Shown: positions 34,883-44,475, counted from the stretch's first letter. The stretch is DNA of 64,000 bases from Ruegeria conchae (GCF_000192475.1 NZ_AEYW01000001.1:186001-250000), one strand, 5' to 3'. Numbers and translations: made by a program. Notes: generated from the sequence alone by a model not told the origin.

Positions 34883-36694
34883 TCACGAACCCGTCCGTGT
34901 TTCATGGTTCAATCGGCGCAAGTCGTTGATCATTGCTTTGGCTAAAGAGATGCACATGAGCAGCAAAACGACGCTAAACGGCAATGCCCCGATGATCATC
35001 GAATTGGTCAATGCCTCTAATCCGCCGCCGCCAGCGATAAGCAGAGTTCCAATTACAAGGGTCAGAAGAACGCCCCAGAGGATGCGATGAAGCAGGCCGG
35101 TGTCTTCAGACCCACCGGACATGATCGTGTTCATCACAAGGATGCCTGAGTCGGCAGATGTAACAAGAAATGTCATGGTTAACAGCACACACATGATGCT
35201 CACGATCGTTAGAAAGTTGCCCGATACCATTTCCCCCAAAGTGGCGAACAGGGTTGCCGTCGTTGATGCGTCGAGGATAGATCCATTTGCATTCCCATTT
35301 AGTTCCAAATCGATGGCGGTCCCACCCAGAAGGGCCATCCATGCGAAACAAACGAGGGACGGTGCAATGACCGCCCCAAGTATGAATTCTCGCACGGTTC
35401 GCCCCCTGGAGATACGCGCTAAGAAGAGACCCACAAAAGGTGAAAACGCGATCCACCAGGCCCAATAAAATGTAGTCCATCCGGCCTGCCATCCGAACAA
35501 CCTACCTCGTGTGCCCGCGTCATAAACTGCAGTCTTGGTCGCATCAGAAAGACCGGCTGTATCGCTGGTCAAACCCTCAAGAAAGGTTGCTTTTGTTCCC
35601 CATGGATCAGTTGCACCCGCAAAGAGCTCGCCGACAAAGGGCGCCGCCTCTGCAGGCAATACGGAGGCAAAATCGACTTCGGAAACCGGTCGAAAAGCTT
35701 GGAAACTCAGAGGTACAAAGTTTTTGATATAGTCAACCAGCGCTGTAGCATAGGTTTTCGCTGCAAACGCGAATGAGCCAAAAACAATGAATACCGCCAG
35801 CAATACTAGTGAAAAGAGAAGATTAATATTTGACAAGTATTTGACACCACGCCCCACGCCAGAGACGGCAGACAGTGTCGACATCATCATAACAACGATC
35901 GACGCCGCAATCAGGCCGGCGGTCGACGGGATCACTTTGGTTGCTTCTTTTTCCACAAGCCACTTCGCACCGGTAATTAGAAACGCACCATCCACCAATT
36001 GAGAAACGCCATAACCGATCGTTACCGCCACGCCGAGTATTGTCGCAACGACGCCGAGTATATCGATCACATGGCCTGCAATACCGTTTGAGTATTCTCC
36101 GAGCAATGGGGTCAGTGCGGTGCGGATTGTTAGCGGCATGCCTCTTGTAAACGCGTAATAGGCAAGGCTAAGGCCAGTGACGACGTAAATTGCCCAGGCG
36201 TGAAATCCGGTGTGCAAAAAAGTATAGCGGTAGGCTCCTTCAATCGCGTCCTCGCTTTTGGGTGTGACTTCCCCGGAAACAGTCAATGCATTGGTTTCCC
36301 AAAGGCCAAGTGGTTCAGCGGTTGCGTAGACCATTAAGCCCACGCCTAGACCCGCCCCAAACATCATCGAAAACCAAGAGAAGTTCGAAAATTCGGGTTT
36401 CTCATCTTCTAAACCCAGCTTCATTCGGCCAGTTGAAGGAATGAGCGCGATAAGGAAAAGGAAAAGCACAAATAATCCAACAGAAAGGTTGTAGAATGCA
36501 TTGAACTCAGACAGCACTCCTGACTTCCAAGATCGCAGTGTATCGTTTGCTGATAGTGGCCAAACCAGCGCCCAGAGAACGAGCAGCGAAACCGAGAGTT
36601 TGCTTACCAGCGCAATCGGCAGGCTATACCCTTTGTAAAAGCCAGTCCGCTGAGTCCTTATTTTGAGGTCTGTGAAAGGTTCTTCAAGCGCCAT
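34883..36694 (-). CDS. BCCT-family betaine/choline/carnitine transporter
   Basis: A 603-residue secondary transporter with about twelve membrane spans. The BCCT signature is clear: MMFGAGLGVGLMVYATAEP (residues 110-128) in the third span region and the tryptophan-rich GWTTFYWAWWIAFSPFVG segment followed by LARISRGRTVREF. GAGLG in place of the GMGIG of sodium-coupled betaine carriers suggests a different coupling ion or substrate. It brings in quaternary ammonium compounds and fits the demethylation genes upstream. It is expressed on its own from the 300-base region before 36995. Confidence 0.94.
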   Translation of the reverse strand: MALEEPFTDLKIRTQRTGFYKGYSLPIALVSKLSVSLLVLWALVWPLSANDTLRSWKSGVLSEFNAFYNLSVGLFVLFLFLIALIPSTGRMKLGLEDEKPEFSNFSWFSMMFGAGLGVGLMVYATAEPLGLWETNALTVSGEVTPKSEDAIEGAYRYTFLHTGFHAWAIYVVTGLSLAYYAFTRGMPLTIRTALTPLLGEYSNGIAGHVIDILGVVATILGVAVTIGYGVSQLVDGAFLITGAKWLVEKEATKVIPSTAGLIAASIVVMMMSTLSAVSGVGRGVKYLSNINLLFSLVLLAVFIVFGSFAFAAKTYATALVDYIKNFVPLSFQAFRPVSEVDFASVLPAEAAPFVGELFAGATDPWGTKATFLEGLTSDTAGLSDATKTAVYDAGTRGRLFGWQAGWTTFYWAWWIAFSPFVGLFLARISRGRTVREFILGAVIAPSLVCFAWMALLGGTAIDLELNGNANGSILDASTTATLFATLGEMVSGNFLTIVSIMCVLLTMTFLVTSADSGILVMNTIMSGGSEDTGLLHRILWGVLLTLVIGTLLIAGGGGLEALTNSMIIGALPFSVVLLLMCISLAKAMINDLRRLNHETRTGS

Positions 36695-36994
36695 GTTTTC
36701 CTGGTCTTACATAAATAGACAGCTTTGCACGCCGCGCTGCCAGTCGCTGGGTTCCAGACTAGTTTACTTTCTGCCAGAATAGGACTGAAGCTGCGGAAGC
36801 GATAGCTGAGTGGAAAATCTTTGGGTCGCAACTGGCAAAACCTGTGCGGCTATGAAAAATTGAATGGCTCAATATCGAAGGCTTAGCCATCGTTCAAAGT
36901 CGACCAATTCAAGCCCGGTATTGCGTGCGCACCGGAATATGGTTGGCAGTAGAATTCGCAGATCTAATTGGCGTTCAGACCGCGGCGCAATGTG
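36695..36994. other. Intergenic stretch upstream of the BCCT gene
   Basis: Three hundred bases between the GMC oxidoreductase stop and the BCCT start, both on the minus strand. It should contain the BCCT promoter. No palindrome or RNA element was convincingly identified. Confidence 0.4.
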
Positions 36995-38590
36995 TCAAGC
37001 ATCCGAGATTATTAGATCGCTTGCCTTTTCGCCGATCATGATCGCAGGCGCATTGGTGTTGCCACTGACGATTTCCGGCATGATCGAACAATCTGCCACC
37101 CGTAGGTTAGCTATGCCGTGGACTTTCAGTTTCGCGTCCACTACAGACTTCTCTGATTGTCCCATCGCGCAGGTGCCGGTGGGGTGATAGATTGAGGTGG
37201 AGTTTGATCTGGCCCAATCCAGTGTGCCTTCGTAATCGTCGATGCTAAGTTCTGCCGTAGGTCGAAACTCCTCTGAAATCTTCGAGGCGAGAGGATTTTG
37301 TTTAGCAATTCTGCGCGCGATGTTCACACCGTCGACGATGGTTCGGCAATCTGTTTCCGTAGAAAGGTAGTTCGGAATGATTTTAACATGTTTGGACGGA
37401 TCCGGACCGTTCAGGCGCAGCTCACCTCGACTTTCCGGGCGCAGCTGACAGACCGACATCGTGAAGGCAGAAAACGGATGCACACCTTCACCAGGGCTGT
37501 CGGCGGACCAGGGTTGCACGTGGAACTGAATGTCCGGCGTTTCAACATCGGGCCGGGTTTTCATGAATCCTGTGGCTAGGCTTGCAGCCATGGTCATTGG
37601 ACCTGCGCGGAACAACGCATACTTCAACGCGATGCGGGCTTGATTGAGCAGGCTTCGGACTTCATCATTCAGTGTTGGTTCATTGCATTTGAACACCAGT
37701 CGTGCCTGCAAGTGATCCTGCAAACCCTTACCGACGCCAGGCAGGACATGAAGCGGTTCTATTCCGTTTTCTTTGAGATGGTCCGCGTCTCCGATCCCCG
37801 ACAACATCAGGATCTGGGGCGAATTGATCGCGCCGCCAGACAGGATGATCTCACGCCGGACCTTCAGAGTTTGCTCAACCCCCGACCTGTCCCGGTAAAC
37901 CAACCCAGTCACCTTTTTTCCGTCCAATACCACGCGTGCCACCAATGCTTTGGTGATGATGTTCAAATTCTGACGATTTCGAATAGGTTTGAGATATGCC
38001 ACAGCAGCGCTGCAGCGACGGCCGTTGCGGGTGGTTAATTGAAAATAACCCACGCCTTCTTGTTCAGCGCCATTATAGTCGGGGTTGTACGGGTAGCCTG
38101 CGGCCTGTGCTGCCGCTACCCAAGCGTCGCAGATTGGGCGTTGAATGCGCATGTTTGACACCGACAAAGGCCCACCAACGCCGTGAAACTCATCTTCACC
38201 GCGCTCTTGATCTTCGCAGCGTTTGAACAGGGGCAAGACATCGTCCCACCCCCAACCTTCGTTGCCCATTTGCCGCCAGCGGTCGTAATCTTCTTTCTGG
38301 CCACGTACATAAAGCAACCCGTTCAGCGAGGAGGAGCCGCCCAGCACTTTGCCTCGTGGCCAGTCGATGGACCGGCCATTCAGGCCTGGGTCGGGCTCGG
38401 TCCGATAGCACCAATCGACCGACGGATTATGCATCGTTTTGAAATAACCGACAGGGATGTGAATCCATGGGTTCGTATCGCGACCGCCGGCTTCAAGAAG
38501 CGCGACCGATGTATTGGGATCAGCACTTAGTCGATTAGCAATGACACAGCCCGAAGACCCCGCGCCGACAACCGCATAATCCACCTCCAT
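36995..38590 (-). CDS. GMC-family FAD-dependent dehydrogenase (choline dehydrogenase-like)
   Basis: A 531-residue GMC oxidoreductase. The FAD-binding VGAGSSGCVIANRL is at the N-terminus, PRGKVLGGSSSLNGLLYVRG and LSGGAINSPQILMLSGIG follow, and the catalytic pair is the His in YHPTGTCAMG and the Asn in SGNTNAPAIMIGEKASD. It oxidises an alcohol to an aldehyde; relatives include BetA and many alcohol dehydrogenases of unknown specificity. It is divergent from a TRAP transporter operon with 109 bases between them, so the alcohol may be the TRAP substrate. Choline is possible given the betaine genes nearby but unproven. Confidence 0.92.
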   Translation of the reverse strand: MEVDYAVVGAGSSGCVIANRLSADPNTSVALLEAGGRDTNPWIHIPVGYFKTMHNPSVDWCYRTEPDPGLNGRSIDWPRGKVLGGSSSLNGLLYVRGQKEDYDRWRQMGNEGWGWDDVLPLFKRCEDQERGEDEFHGVGGPLSVSNMRIQRPICDAWVAAAQAAGYPYNPDYNGAEQEGVGYFQLTTRNGRRCSAAVAYLKPIRNRQNLNIITKALVARVVLDGKKVTGLVYRDRSGVEQTLKVRREIILSGGAINSPQILMLSGIGDADHLKENGIEPLHVLPGVGKGLQDHLQARLVFKCNEPTLNDEVRSLLNQARIALKYALFRAGPMTMAASLATGFMKTRPDVETPDIQFHVQPWSADSPGEGVHPFSAFTMSVCQLRPESRGELRLNGPDPSKHVKIIPNYLSTETDCRTIVDGVNIARRIAKQNPLASKISEEFRPTAELSIDDYEGTLDWARSNSTSIYHPTGTCAMGQSEKSVVDAKLKVHGIANLRVADCSIMPEIVSGNTNAPAIMIGEKASDLIISDA

Positions 38591-38654
38591 GACCGCCTCC
38601 TTCCAACGTCTCTGAAAAAAACTCTATGCAAGATGCAAGAAATATACTAGCCTT

Positions 38655-38667
38655 TTTTGATACAAAA
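38655..38667. promoter_or_regulatory. Candidate operator between the GMC and TRAP genes
   Basis: TTTTG-ATA-CAAAA is a perfect 5-bp inverted repeat with a 3-base spacer in the 109-base divergent region. IclR-family proteins often bind such short AT-rich palindromes, and an IclR gene ends the TRAP operon. Support is modest because the repeat is short. Confidence 0.35.
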
Positions 38668-38699
38668 CGTCTCAATAATTGCGATCAGGGAGGTAAGCA

Positions 38700-39938
38700 A
38701 TGGAGATCGGTAAGAAACTAAGTGGCATTTCCCGGCGAGATTTTTTCCGCGTGGCTGGGCGTTATGGCATGAGTTCGACACTGCTGGCTGCAGGTGGGTT
38801 TGGTGGCGCGATGAGCCTGGCGAATCTGGCGCAGGCGGCCGAATCGACCTATGAAAAGCGCTTCTCGAAAGAGCCAAAGCACACGCTTAAATTTGGTGCT
38901 TCGGGTTTTAATACACGCAATCTGCTGATCGAACGCGCCGGCGCGATCGAATTCGCTCGGGATCTGGAAGAACGCACTGATGGCGAGATTCGGATCGAGT
39001 TCATCGGCGACAATCAGATATGTGGTCAGCTAAGCTGCGTGGAAAAAACCCAACAGGGAATCGTCGACATTTACGCGGCCTCGACCCAGAACTCGGCGGG
39101 TGGCGCACCCTACCTGAACGTGCTGGACTATGCTTACATGTTCCCTAGCCGGGCAGCGCAATATCACTTCTTTTATAGTCCCGCGAGCCAGCGCATCCTG
39201 CGTGATCCGTTGGAGAAACGTCATGGTCTGAAGTTCCTGTTCACGCACTGCGAATTGCGCGGGCTGCAGATGGGTTCGACCTTTGCAGACAAACCGACCG
39301 TGACCAAGCTAGAAGAGCTGTTTGGCACCAAGAACCGCGTGACAGGCACGCAACTGGGCCGGATTGCGATGCAGTTACTGAACCTGAATCCGGTGCCGGT
39401 GGCATGGGAGGAAACGCTGGATGCGCTAAAAACTGGCCTGATCGACGGTGCCGAAACATGGGCGTCGGCCGTTGCATACGCCAATATGGCGCCCGTGGTT
39501 TCACAGTCGGTCAACCTGAAGTTCTTCTGCGGCACAGAACATACCTCAATGTCTGCAAAGGTCTTCGACAGCCTCGGTGGTGAGCTGCAGGACGCTGTGA
39601 TGGAGTCTTCCTACTTCACTCAGGCGTTGATTCAGGGTGCAAATGAAGCCGCATTGCTGAACACGGTCGGTTTCTCGGAGCCGCAGCTGCCTGATACTAT
39701 CTTTGCCGAAAATGGAGTACGTCCGGCCTTCCTGGCTGACGATCAGATCAAGCTGGCCGAAGAGATGTGCGCCCCGAACTACAACCCAGAACCTTGGGCC
39801 CAGTGGCGCGAACGTCTGAACAAATGGGCGGGCGGTATCGATACCTATCAGGAAATCTACGACATCGCGCGCGAGATTCCGGCTAACACCCTGCCAGAAA
39901 ACGTTGAACCGCGTCGTTGGTGGAAGGGCGAAGCCTGA
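38700..39938 (+). CDS. TRAP transporter solute-binding protein (DctP-type) with Tat signal
   Basis: A 412-residue periplasmic binding protein. The N-terminus has a twin-arginine motif (SRRDFF, residues 11-16) and a hydrophobic stretch ending LANLAQAAES, so it is probably exported folded. The body contains DctP features such as ARDLEERTDGEIRIEFIGDN, VDIYAASTQNSAGGAPYLN and GAETWASAVAYANM. A GGGAGG-like ribosome-binding site precedes ATG 38700. It binds an organic anion or related solute for the DctQM permease encoded downstream. A strong hairpin separates it from dctQ. Confidence 0.93.
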   Translation: MEIGKKLSGISRRDFFRVAGRYGMSSTLLAAGGFGGAMSLANLAQAAESTYEKRFSKEPKHTLKFGASGFNTRNLLIERAGAIEFARDLEERTDGEIRIEFIGDNQICGQLSCVEKTQQGIVDIYAASTQNSAGGAPYLNVLDYAYMFPSRAAQYHFFYSPASQRILRDPLEKRHGLKFLFTHCELRGLQMGSTFADKPTVTKLEELFGTKNRVTGTQLGRIAMQLLNLNPVPVAWEETLDALKTGLIDGAETWASAVAYANMAPVVSQSVNLKFFCGTEHTSMSAKVFDSLGGELQDAVMESSYFTQALIQGANEAALLNTVGFSEPQLPDTIFAENGVRPAFLADDQIKLAEEMCAPNYNPEPWAQWRERLNKWAGGIDTYQEIYDIAREIPANTLPENVEPRRWWKGEA

Positions 39939-39948
39939 TACAAAAGAC

Positions 39949-39973
39949 GAACCGGCCTCAAGCGGGCCGGTTC
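39949..39973 (+). terminator. Stem-loop between TRAP dctP and dctQ genes
   Basis: GAACCGGCC (39949-39957) pairs perfectly with GGCCGGTTC (39965-39973) around a 7-base loop, starting 10 bases after the dctP stop. It lacks a T-run, so partial attenuation or mRNA stabilisation is more likely than full termination. Confidence 0.7.
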
Positions 39974-40003
39974 CAATACACACCGACTGGGAGGACGGAG
40001 TTC

Positions 40004-40669
40004 ATGTCGTTTTGGGCAGACATCGGCGCGATTTTCAGCGCCTTTCTCAGCCAGGATTCGTTCGAGATTCAATCTGCACTCGAATCCGACGCCACTTGGG
40101 TGTTGGGCGCAGTAGTCTCGGCAATTGGCGGGTTCGTGATCATGCTGATTTACCGGGCAGTGCCCTTTGTCGAACGCCATCTGGAACGGTCGGTGATGGT
40201 GTATTCCTACCTTGCGATCGCATTAATCATCTTCTGGGGCGTGATCGACCGGTTTGTGTTCAACGATCAGGAGCCCTGGTCGACCACCATTCCCCCGCTG
40301 CTGTTCATGGTCATGGCGTGGTTTGGGGCGTCGTACAATGTCCGCCTGCGCACGCATTTGAGCTTCAGCGAATTCCGCACTGCAATGCCGAGGGCTGGGC
40401 AATTGGCTTGCCTGATACTCGACGCGATATTGTGGTTCATCTTTGCGGTGATCGTCATCGTGACCACAACACGGCTGGTGGCATTGTCGGCATCAAACTT
40501 TCAGATCGTTCTGGGTACAGACAATATCATGCAGTGGTGGTTCCTTCTGGCCGCACCGCTGTCGTTCTTTCTGATGGTCGGGCGCGTGTTTCAGAACCTT
40601 GCCGATGATCTGAACAACTGGAAAACAGGCGAGCCGCTGATCAAGCAGGCCGTGATCGGAGCAGACTGA
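40004..40669 (+). CDS. TRAP transporter small permease (DctQ-type)
   Basis: A 221-residue membrane protein with four predicted spans. I set the start at ATG 40004, which has GGGAGGACGGAG upstream and begins MSFWADIGAIFSAF; an in-frame start at 39917 would overlap dctP and include the stem-loop. The segments DRFVFNDQEPWSTTIPPLLFMVMAW and VRLRTHLSFSEFR are in keeping with DctQ proteins. It supports the large permease, whose ATG overlaps its stop by one base. The polypeptide is somewhat longer than the usual 160-190 residues. Confidence 0.88.
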   Translation: MSFWADIGAIFSAFLSQDSFEIQSALESDATWVLGAVVSAIGGFVIMLIYRAVPFVERHLERSVMVYSYLAIALIIFWGVIDRFVFNDQEPWSTTIPPLLFMVMAWFGASYNVRLRTHLSFSEFRTAMPRAGQLACLILDAILWFIFAVIVIVTTTRLVALSASNFQIVLGTDNIMQWWFLLAAPLSFFLMVGRVFQNLADDLNNWKTGEPLIKQAVIGAD

Positions 40670-42027
40670 TGACAGACGGAACTATGGTCACACTGATCTC
40701 TCTTGCGGTCACCTTTCTGTTCATGCTGGGCGTACCTGTTTTTTTGGTCATCGGATATTGGGTGATTGGTTGCTCGTTCGTCCTTGGTTTGACGCTGGAT
40801 AACATGGGTGCCGAACTGTTGAATGTGTTCAACAAAGGCTTTGCCCTACTGGCTATGCCGCTCTTTATCCTGACCGGAGATCTGATCAACAAGTCCGGCA
40901 TTGCCCGGAGGCTCAGCGATTTCGCCTATGCCTGTTTGGGCTGGATACGCGGGGGGTTGGCCATGGCATCTCTGGGCGCTTGTGGACTTTTCGCCGCAAT
41001 CTCTGGTTCAAACTCCGCAACGACTGCAACCATCGGGTCGATGCTTCATCCCGAGATGGTCAAAGGTGGTTATGACGAACGCTTCAGCGCGGCGACCGCT
41101 GCCGCGGGCGGAACGGTGGGGATTATCATCCCTCCGTCGATTATCTTCATCGTCTATGGCTTCCTGATGAACCTGCCGATTTCCGAGCTGTTCGTCGCGG
41201 GTATCCTTCCGGGCGCGCTGATGGTCTTTGGTATGCAATTTGCGTGCTGGATCATCTGCCGCTTGAACGGTTGGGGTCATCTGATACCGCTGCAATTGAA
41301 CCGGGTGCTGAAGACCGCATTTGGAGCTTGGCTTGGATTTTTCGCCATCGGCTTGGTTCTGTGGGGCATCTACACCGGCAAGTTCTCCCCGACCGAGGCA
41401 GCAGGCGTGACGGTCGGCTTTTGCGTGATAGCAGGTTTGGTCAGCTATCCGATCAACCGGATTATGGGCGCGCGGAACGACATACCGCCAACCGAAAAGA
41501 GCTTTGCCGAGATGTTCGTCGTCGAAGGTTTTACGATACCTGAAATACCCTCCATCGTGATCCGCTCGGCCCAGATCACCGGCATCCTCGCGCCATTGAT
41601 CGCCATTTCGGTGGTGATGCAGCAGATCCTGTCTCTGCTAGGGGCACAGCAAACCATCGGGGATTTTGTAACCTCGATGGGCGGGTACTACGCGGTGTTG
41701 TTCACATCGATGGTGATCGTATTCTTCTCGGGCATGGTGCTGGAAAGCCTGCCTGTCACGATAATCCTGGCTCCGATCCTTGCGCCGATTGCGGCCTCTG
41801 TTGGGATCGATCCAATCCATTTCTCAGTGATATTCCTTGTGGGGGCATCCATCGGGTTCATCACGCCACCCTATGGGCTGAACCTCTATGTGGCTTCGGG
41901 AGTGACAGGAGTGCCCTATTTCCGGTTGCTTCGGTATACAGTGCCCTATCTGGTAGCGCTTCTTTCGGTCTGGATACTAGTGTCGCTTGTGCCCGATCTG
42001 GCCTTGATCCTGCTGCCAAATAGCTAG
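40669..42027 (+). CDS. TRAP transporter large permease (DctM-type)
   Basis: A 452-residue polytopic membrane protein of the DctM/SiaM family, the ion-coupled translocator. Visible features are ALLAMPLFILTGDLINKSGIA, GACGLFAAISGSNSATTATIG, AAGGTVGIIIPPSIIFIVYG and IGFITPPYGLNLYVASG. These contain the conserved proline- and serine-rich re-entrant segments of the family. The ATG overlaps the dctQ stop by one base and the IclR gene starts 12 bases after its stop. It probably uses a sodium gradient. Confidence 0.95.
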   Translation: MTDGTMVTLISLAVTFLFMLGVPVFLVIGYWVIGCSFVLGLTLDNMGAELLNVFNKGFALLAMPLFILTGDLINKSGIARRLSDFAYACLGWIRGGLAMASLGACGLFAAISGSNSATTATIGSMLHPEMVKGGYDERFSAATAAAGGTVGIIIPPSIIFIVYGFLMNLPISELFVAGILPGALMVFGMQFACWIICRLNGWGHLIPLQLNRVLKTAFGAWLGFFAIGLVLWGIYTGKFSPTEAAGVTVGFCVIAGLVSYPINRIMGARNDIPPTEKSFAEMFVVEGFTIPEIPSIVIRSAQITGILAPLIAISVVMQQILSLLGAQQTIGDFVTSMGGYYAVLFTSMVIVFFSGMVLESLPVTIILAPILAPIAASVGIDPIHFSVIFLVGASIGFITPPYGLNLYVASGVTGVPYFRLLRYTVPYLVALLSVWILVSLVPDLALILLPNS

Positions 42028-42038
42028 ACTGTTGCGGG

Positions 42039-42818
42039 ATGGCTGAGACGGAAACACAAGACAAAGAAACTCAAATCCCGACCAACCTGCGCCTCCTTCT
42101 GATCCTCGAGGAGGTGGCGCGGCGTGGTGTTGCGGTCAAACCCTCAGACTTGGTTGAGGCACTTGGTCTGGCCAAGCCGACCGTCCACCGCCTCCTGCAT
42201 ACCGCAGAGACCGAAGGCTTCCTGCAACGCGATCTTGATGGGCGTTCTTATGGCCCAGGGCGCCGGTTACGACTGCTTTCGGTCAATACCATGTCTTCTG
42301 AGCACCTGCGTACGGCCCGATTGGCAATCTTACGCAGCGTTGCAGAAGAAGTTGGTGAGACCTGCAATCTCGCCATCCCTGACCGAGAAGGTATGATCTA
42401 TCTAGACCGGGTGGAAACGAAGTGGCCGCTAAGAATTCAGCTGCCTGTCGGTACACAAGTACCTTTTCACTGTACCGCAAGTGGCAAGATGTACCTGTCC
42501 ACACTGCGGCAGAAAACGTTGGATGGTGTCCTTTCAGCAGGAAACCTGCAACCAAATACTGAACGTTCTCTGACTGATCCCAAAGTCTTGCGAGCAGAGA
42601 TCCAAAACATCGCCGTGAATCGTTTTTCGACGGATGATGAGGAATTTATGGCCGGAATGACGGCACTTGCTGTGCCCGTTCTGGACGGGCAGGGCAGGTT
42701 GGTTGGCACACTCTCAGTTCACGCTCCAACCCAACGTCATGACGTCAACAGCCTAATGTCGTTTCTTGGAATTCTGCAAAAAGGGGCGGATGAACTTTCA
42801 GCGCTATTGAATGAGTGA
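42039..42818 (+). CDS. IclR-family transcriptional regulator
   Basis: A 259-residue regulator. The N-terminal winged helix has KPSDLVEALGLAKPTVHRLLHTAETEGFL (about residues 31-59), and the C-terminal effector domain has ETCNLAIPDREGMIYLDRVE, VPFHCTASGKMYLS and AVPVLDGQGRLVGTLSVHAP. It is the last gene of the TRAP operon, 12 bases after dctM. It probably controls this transporter and perhaps the divergent GMC gene by binding the transported solute. Effector unknown. Confidence 0.92.
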   Translation: MAETETQDKETQIPTNLRLLLILEEVARRGVAVKPSDLVEALGLAKPTVHRLLHTAETEGFLQRDLDGRSYGPGRRLRLLSVNTMSSEHLRTARLAILRSVAEEVGETCNLAIPDREGMIYLDRVETKWPLRIQLPVGTQVPFHCTASGKMYLSTLRQKTLDGVLSAGNLQPNTERSLTDPKVLRAEIQNIAVNRFSTDDEEFMAGMTALAVPVLDGQGRLVGTLSVHAPTQRHDVNSLMSFLGILQKGADELSALLNE

Positions 42819-43132
42819 TTAGGGTCTGAGATGGTACCTAAATCGCGACCAATTCTGAGCAGCAAAAACTTCAATTATCGGCTGGTTTCGGGGAATTTTG
42901 ATCGAAAGCCGATGCGTGCGTGATCAAAATCCAGTGTGGACGTTTGCTCAGCTTGAAAAGTTAAATTCCTGCACAACACGATCTACGCAAAAACAAGCCC
43001 GCGACAAAATAATAGATGCTGTTCTTGGTGAACGAAAAATACACCGATTTGTTCTATACCAAGAACTACGCCCTCACTGTTTCCACAAGTAAACTGTGAG
43101 TGAACAATGGGTTAGAGGTATAAATGGTGCCG
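42819..43132. other. Intergenic stretch between IclR gene and the island
   Basis: Just over 300 bases of chromosomal flank downstream of the IclR gene. An open frame at 42898-43092 has no recognisable features. This stretch would originally have followed tRNA-Phe directly, before island insertion. Confidence 0.45.
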
Positions 43133-43169
43133 GGGGCGGAATCGAACCACCGACACGAGGATTTTCAAG
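43133..43169. repeat. att direct repeat, distal end of the island
   Basis: Thirty-seven bases identical to 48629-48665 inside tRNA-Phe, running from the T-arm back to the anticodon loop (ends TTTTCAA). Homology continues outward to the CCA end (AATGGTGCC) with one missing C. This is the tRNA 3' half left at the far side of the insertion. Confidence 0.9.
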
Positions 43170-43379
43170 TCAGACTCACTGCGTTGAATCTAAACGATAA
43201 TTTCTGAGATGTTGCCGACACGTGGAGAAAACATCCTCGTGGATACCCCCATTTATACCCCCCAAAACAGATGCTTGAGTTATCAACAGGTTAGCAGGCG
43301 GAGAGTGAGACAAATTCGAGACAAAATGCTACTTTAGATACTGTATGAAAAAAACAAACGAAGACTTCCGACGAGAACT

Positions 43380-44186
43380 CTACATCAGTGCGTTAGTCGC
43401 CTTTATCAATTCAAGCAACTCAACTAGCACAACACATATGAAGAAATGGGCGGACGCAGCTTCCAGATGCTCTATCAGTTCCGCCAATGCAGGGTGGGAT
43501 TTTCTAAGGGGACCGCGCAGCGAAGCAAGTTGGTCCGTTGTGATGGAGACCACCTCTCCCGGAAGCATTGTTTCGTCCCAAACCCTGACGGCACGGGGTT
43601 TGCATTGAAAGTGGAAGACCTCCGCATCGTTGAAACTGCCATCACGACAACGCCGCCTAACCATCGCTTGCGTAGTAAACAGAATACGGGCCTCGCCGCG
43701 TGGCGTTGAACTCAGACCGTTGACCTCGTCTTTACTGGTAAAAACAGCGAAGTCAGCTTGGTCCAGCTCCATTTCTTCGACCAGATGTTCAATCTCGTCC
43801 AGCTGTGAGAAGCAAAGCAGGACAGCCACATCGCTGTGATGTTCAGACCCTAAGAGATGTCTGACGAAATGTGACAACGACGTGGTTTTTCCAACACCGG
43901 GATCCAAACTGGAGAGGTAGAAACTGGACGGGGCTGTCCCTTCAGCCATATCGACCATTGTCGCTATTAGTGCAGCGAGAGCTGTCGCCTCAGGTTCTGG
44001 CGTCGGACTGTCTCTACGCTGATCAAGTAGGTCCAATAACGATGTGGTCGTCGCTTCAGCGAGGGCGCTGATCTTACAACTGGTACGTCCTCTATAAAGA
44101 GACCTTAAGGGAAATTGTACCACCGGATTTGGCGCGTGTTGTGGTGAGCAGATTGACGCAGCAGTCGACGCATATGTTTGAGCCAT
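43380..44186 (-). pseudogene. Truncated P-loop ATPase/helicase-like gene
   Basis: A 268-residue product from ATG 44186. Walker A is SSLDPGVGKTTSLSHF, a Walker B-like DE box is RAVRVWDETMLPG, and between them sit VAVLLCFSQLDEIEHLVEEM and ARILFTTQAMVRRR, which resemble motifs Ia and II-adjacent strands of superfamily 1/2 helicases. After the DE box only about 60 residues remain, the end (FICVVLVELLELIKATNALM) looks like out-of-frame sequence, and the island boundary is 210 bases away. I read it as an N-terminal fragment of a larger helicase or ATPase, with the C-terminal half lost. An independent small ATPase cannot be excluded. Confidence 0.55.
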
Positions 44187-44475
44187 GATTTGGTCCTTGA
44201 ATGATTGGGTTGGGGGGCAAGCAGAAACAACGTCAGAAGACGCAGCGAAACAGCATGGGGCCGATCTTGCGCAACGACGGTTCCTAATTCTGCAATGGGG
44301 GAACTCAAATCGGGTGTGGCGTTGCAAAGCGCCCGGTTTCCAAAGGTCGGTAAATCAATATTGCCGGCCTAATTGGTCCGGTTTGATCTCTTCAAAAACA
44401 GGCTGCAGCGCTTGTTCGACATGGACGAATCATGGTGTGGAGAGCGCAATTGTTGCAGACTTTCTACTATAAGAT
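44187..44475. other. Divergent intergenic stretch inside the island
   Basis: About 290 bases between the ATPase fragment and the HNH gene, which are transcribed apart. It should hold the restriction-modification promoter; no operator or controller (C-protein) gene was recognised. Confidence 0.4.
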
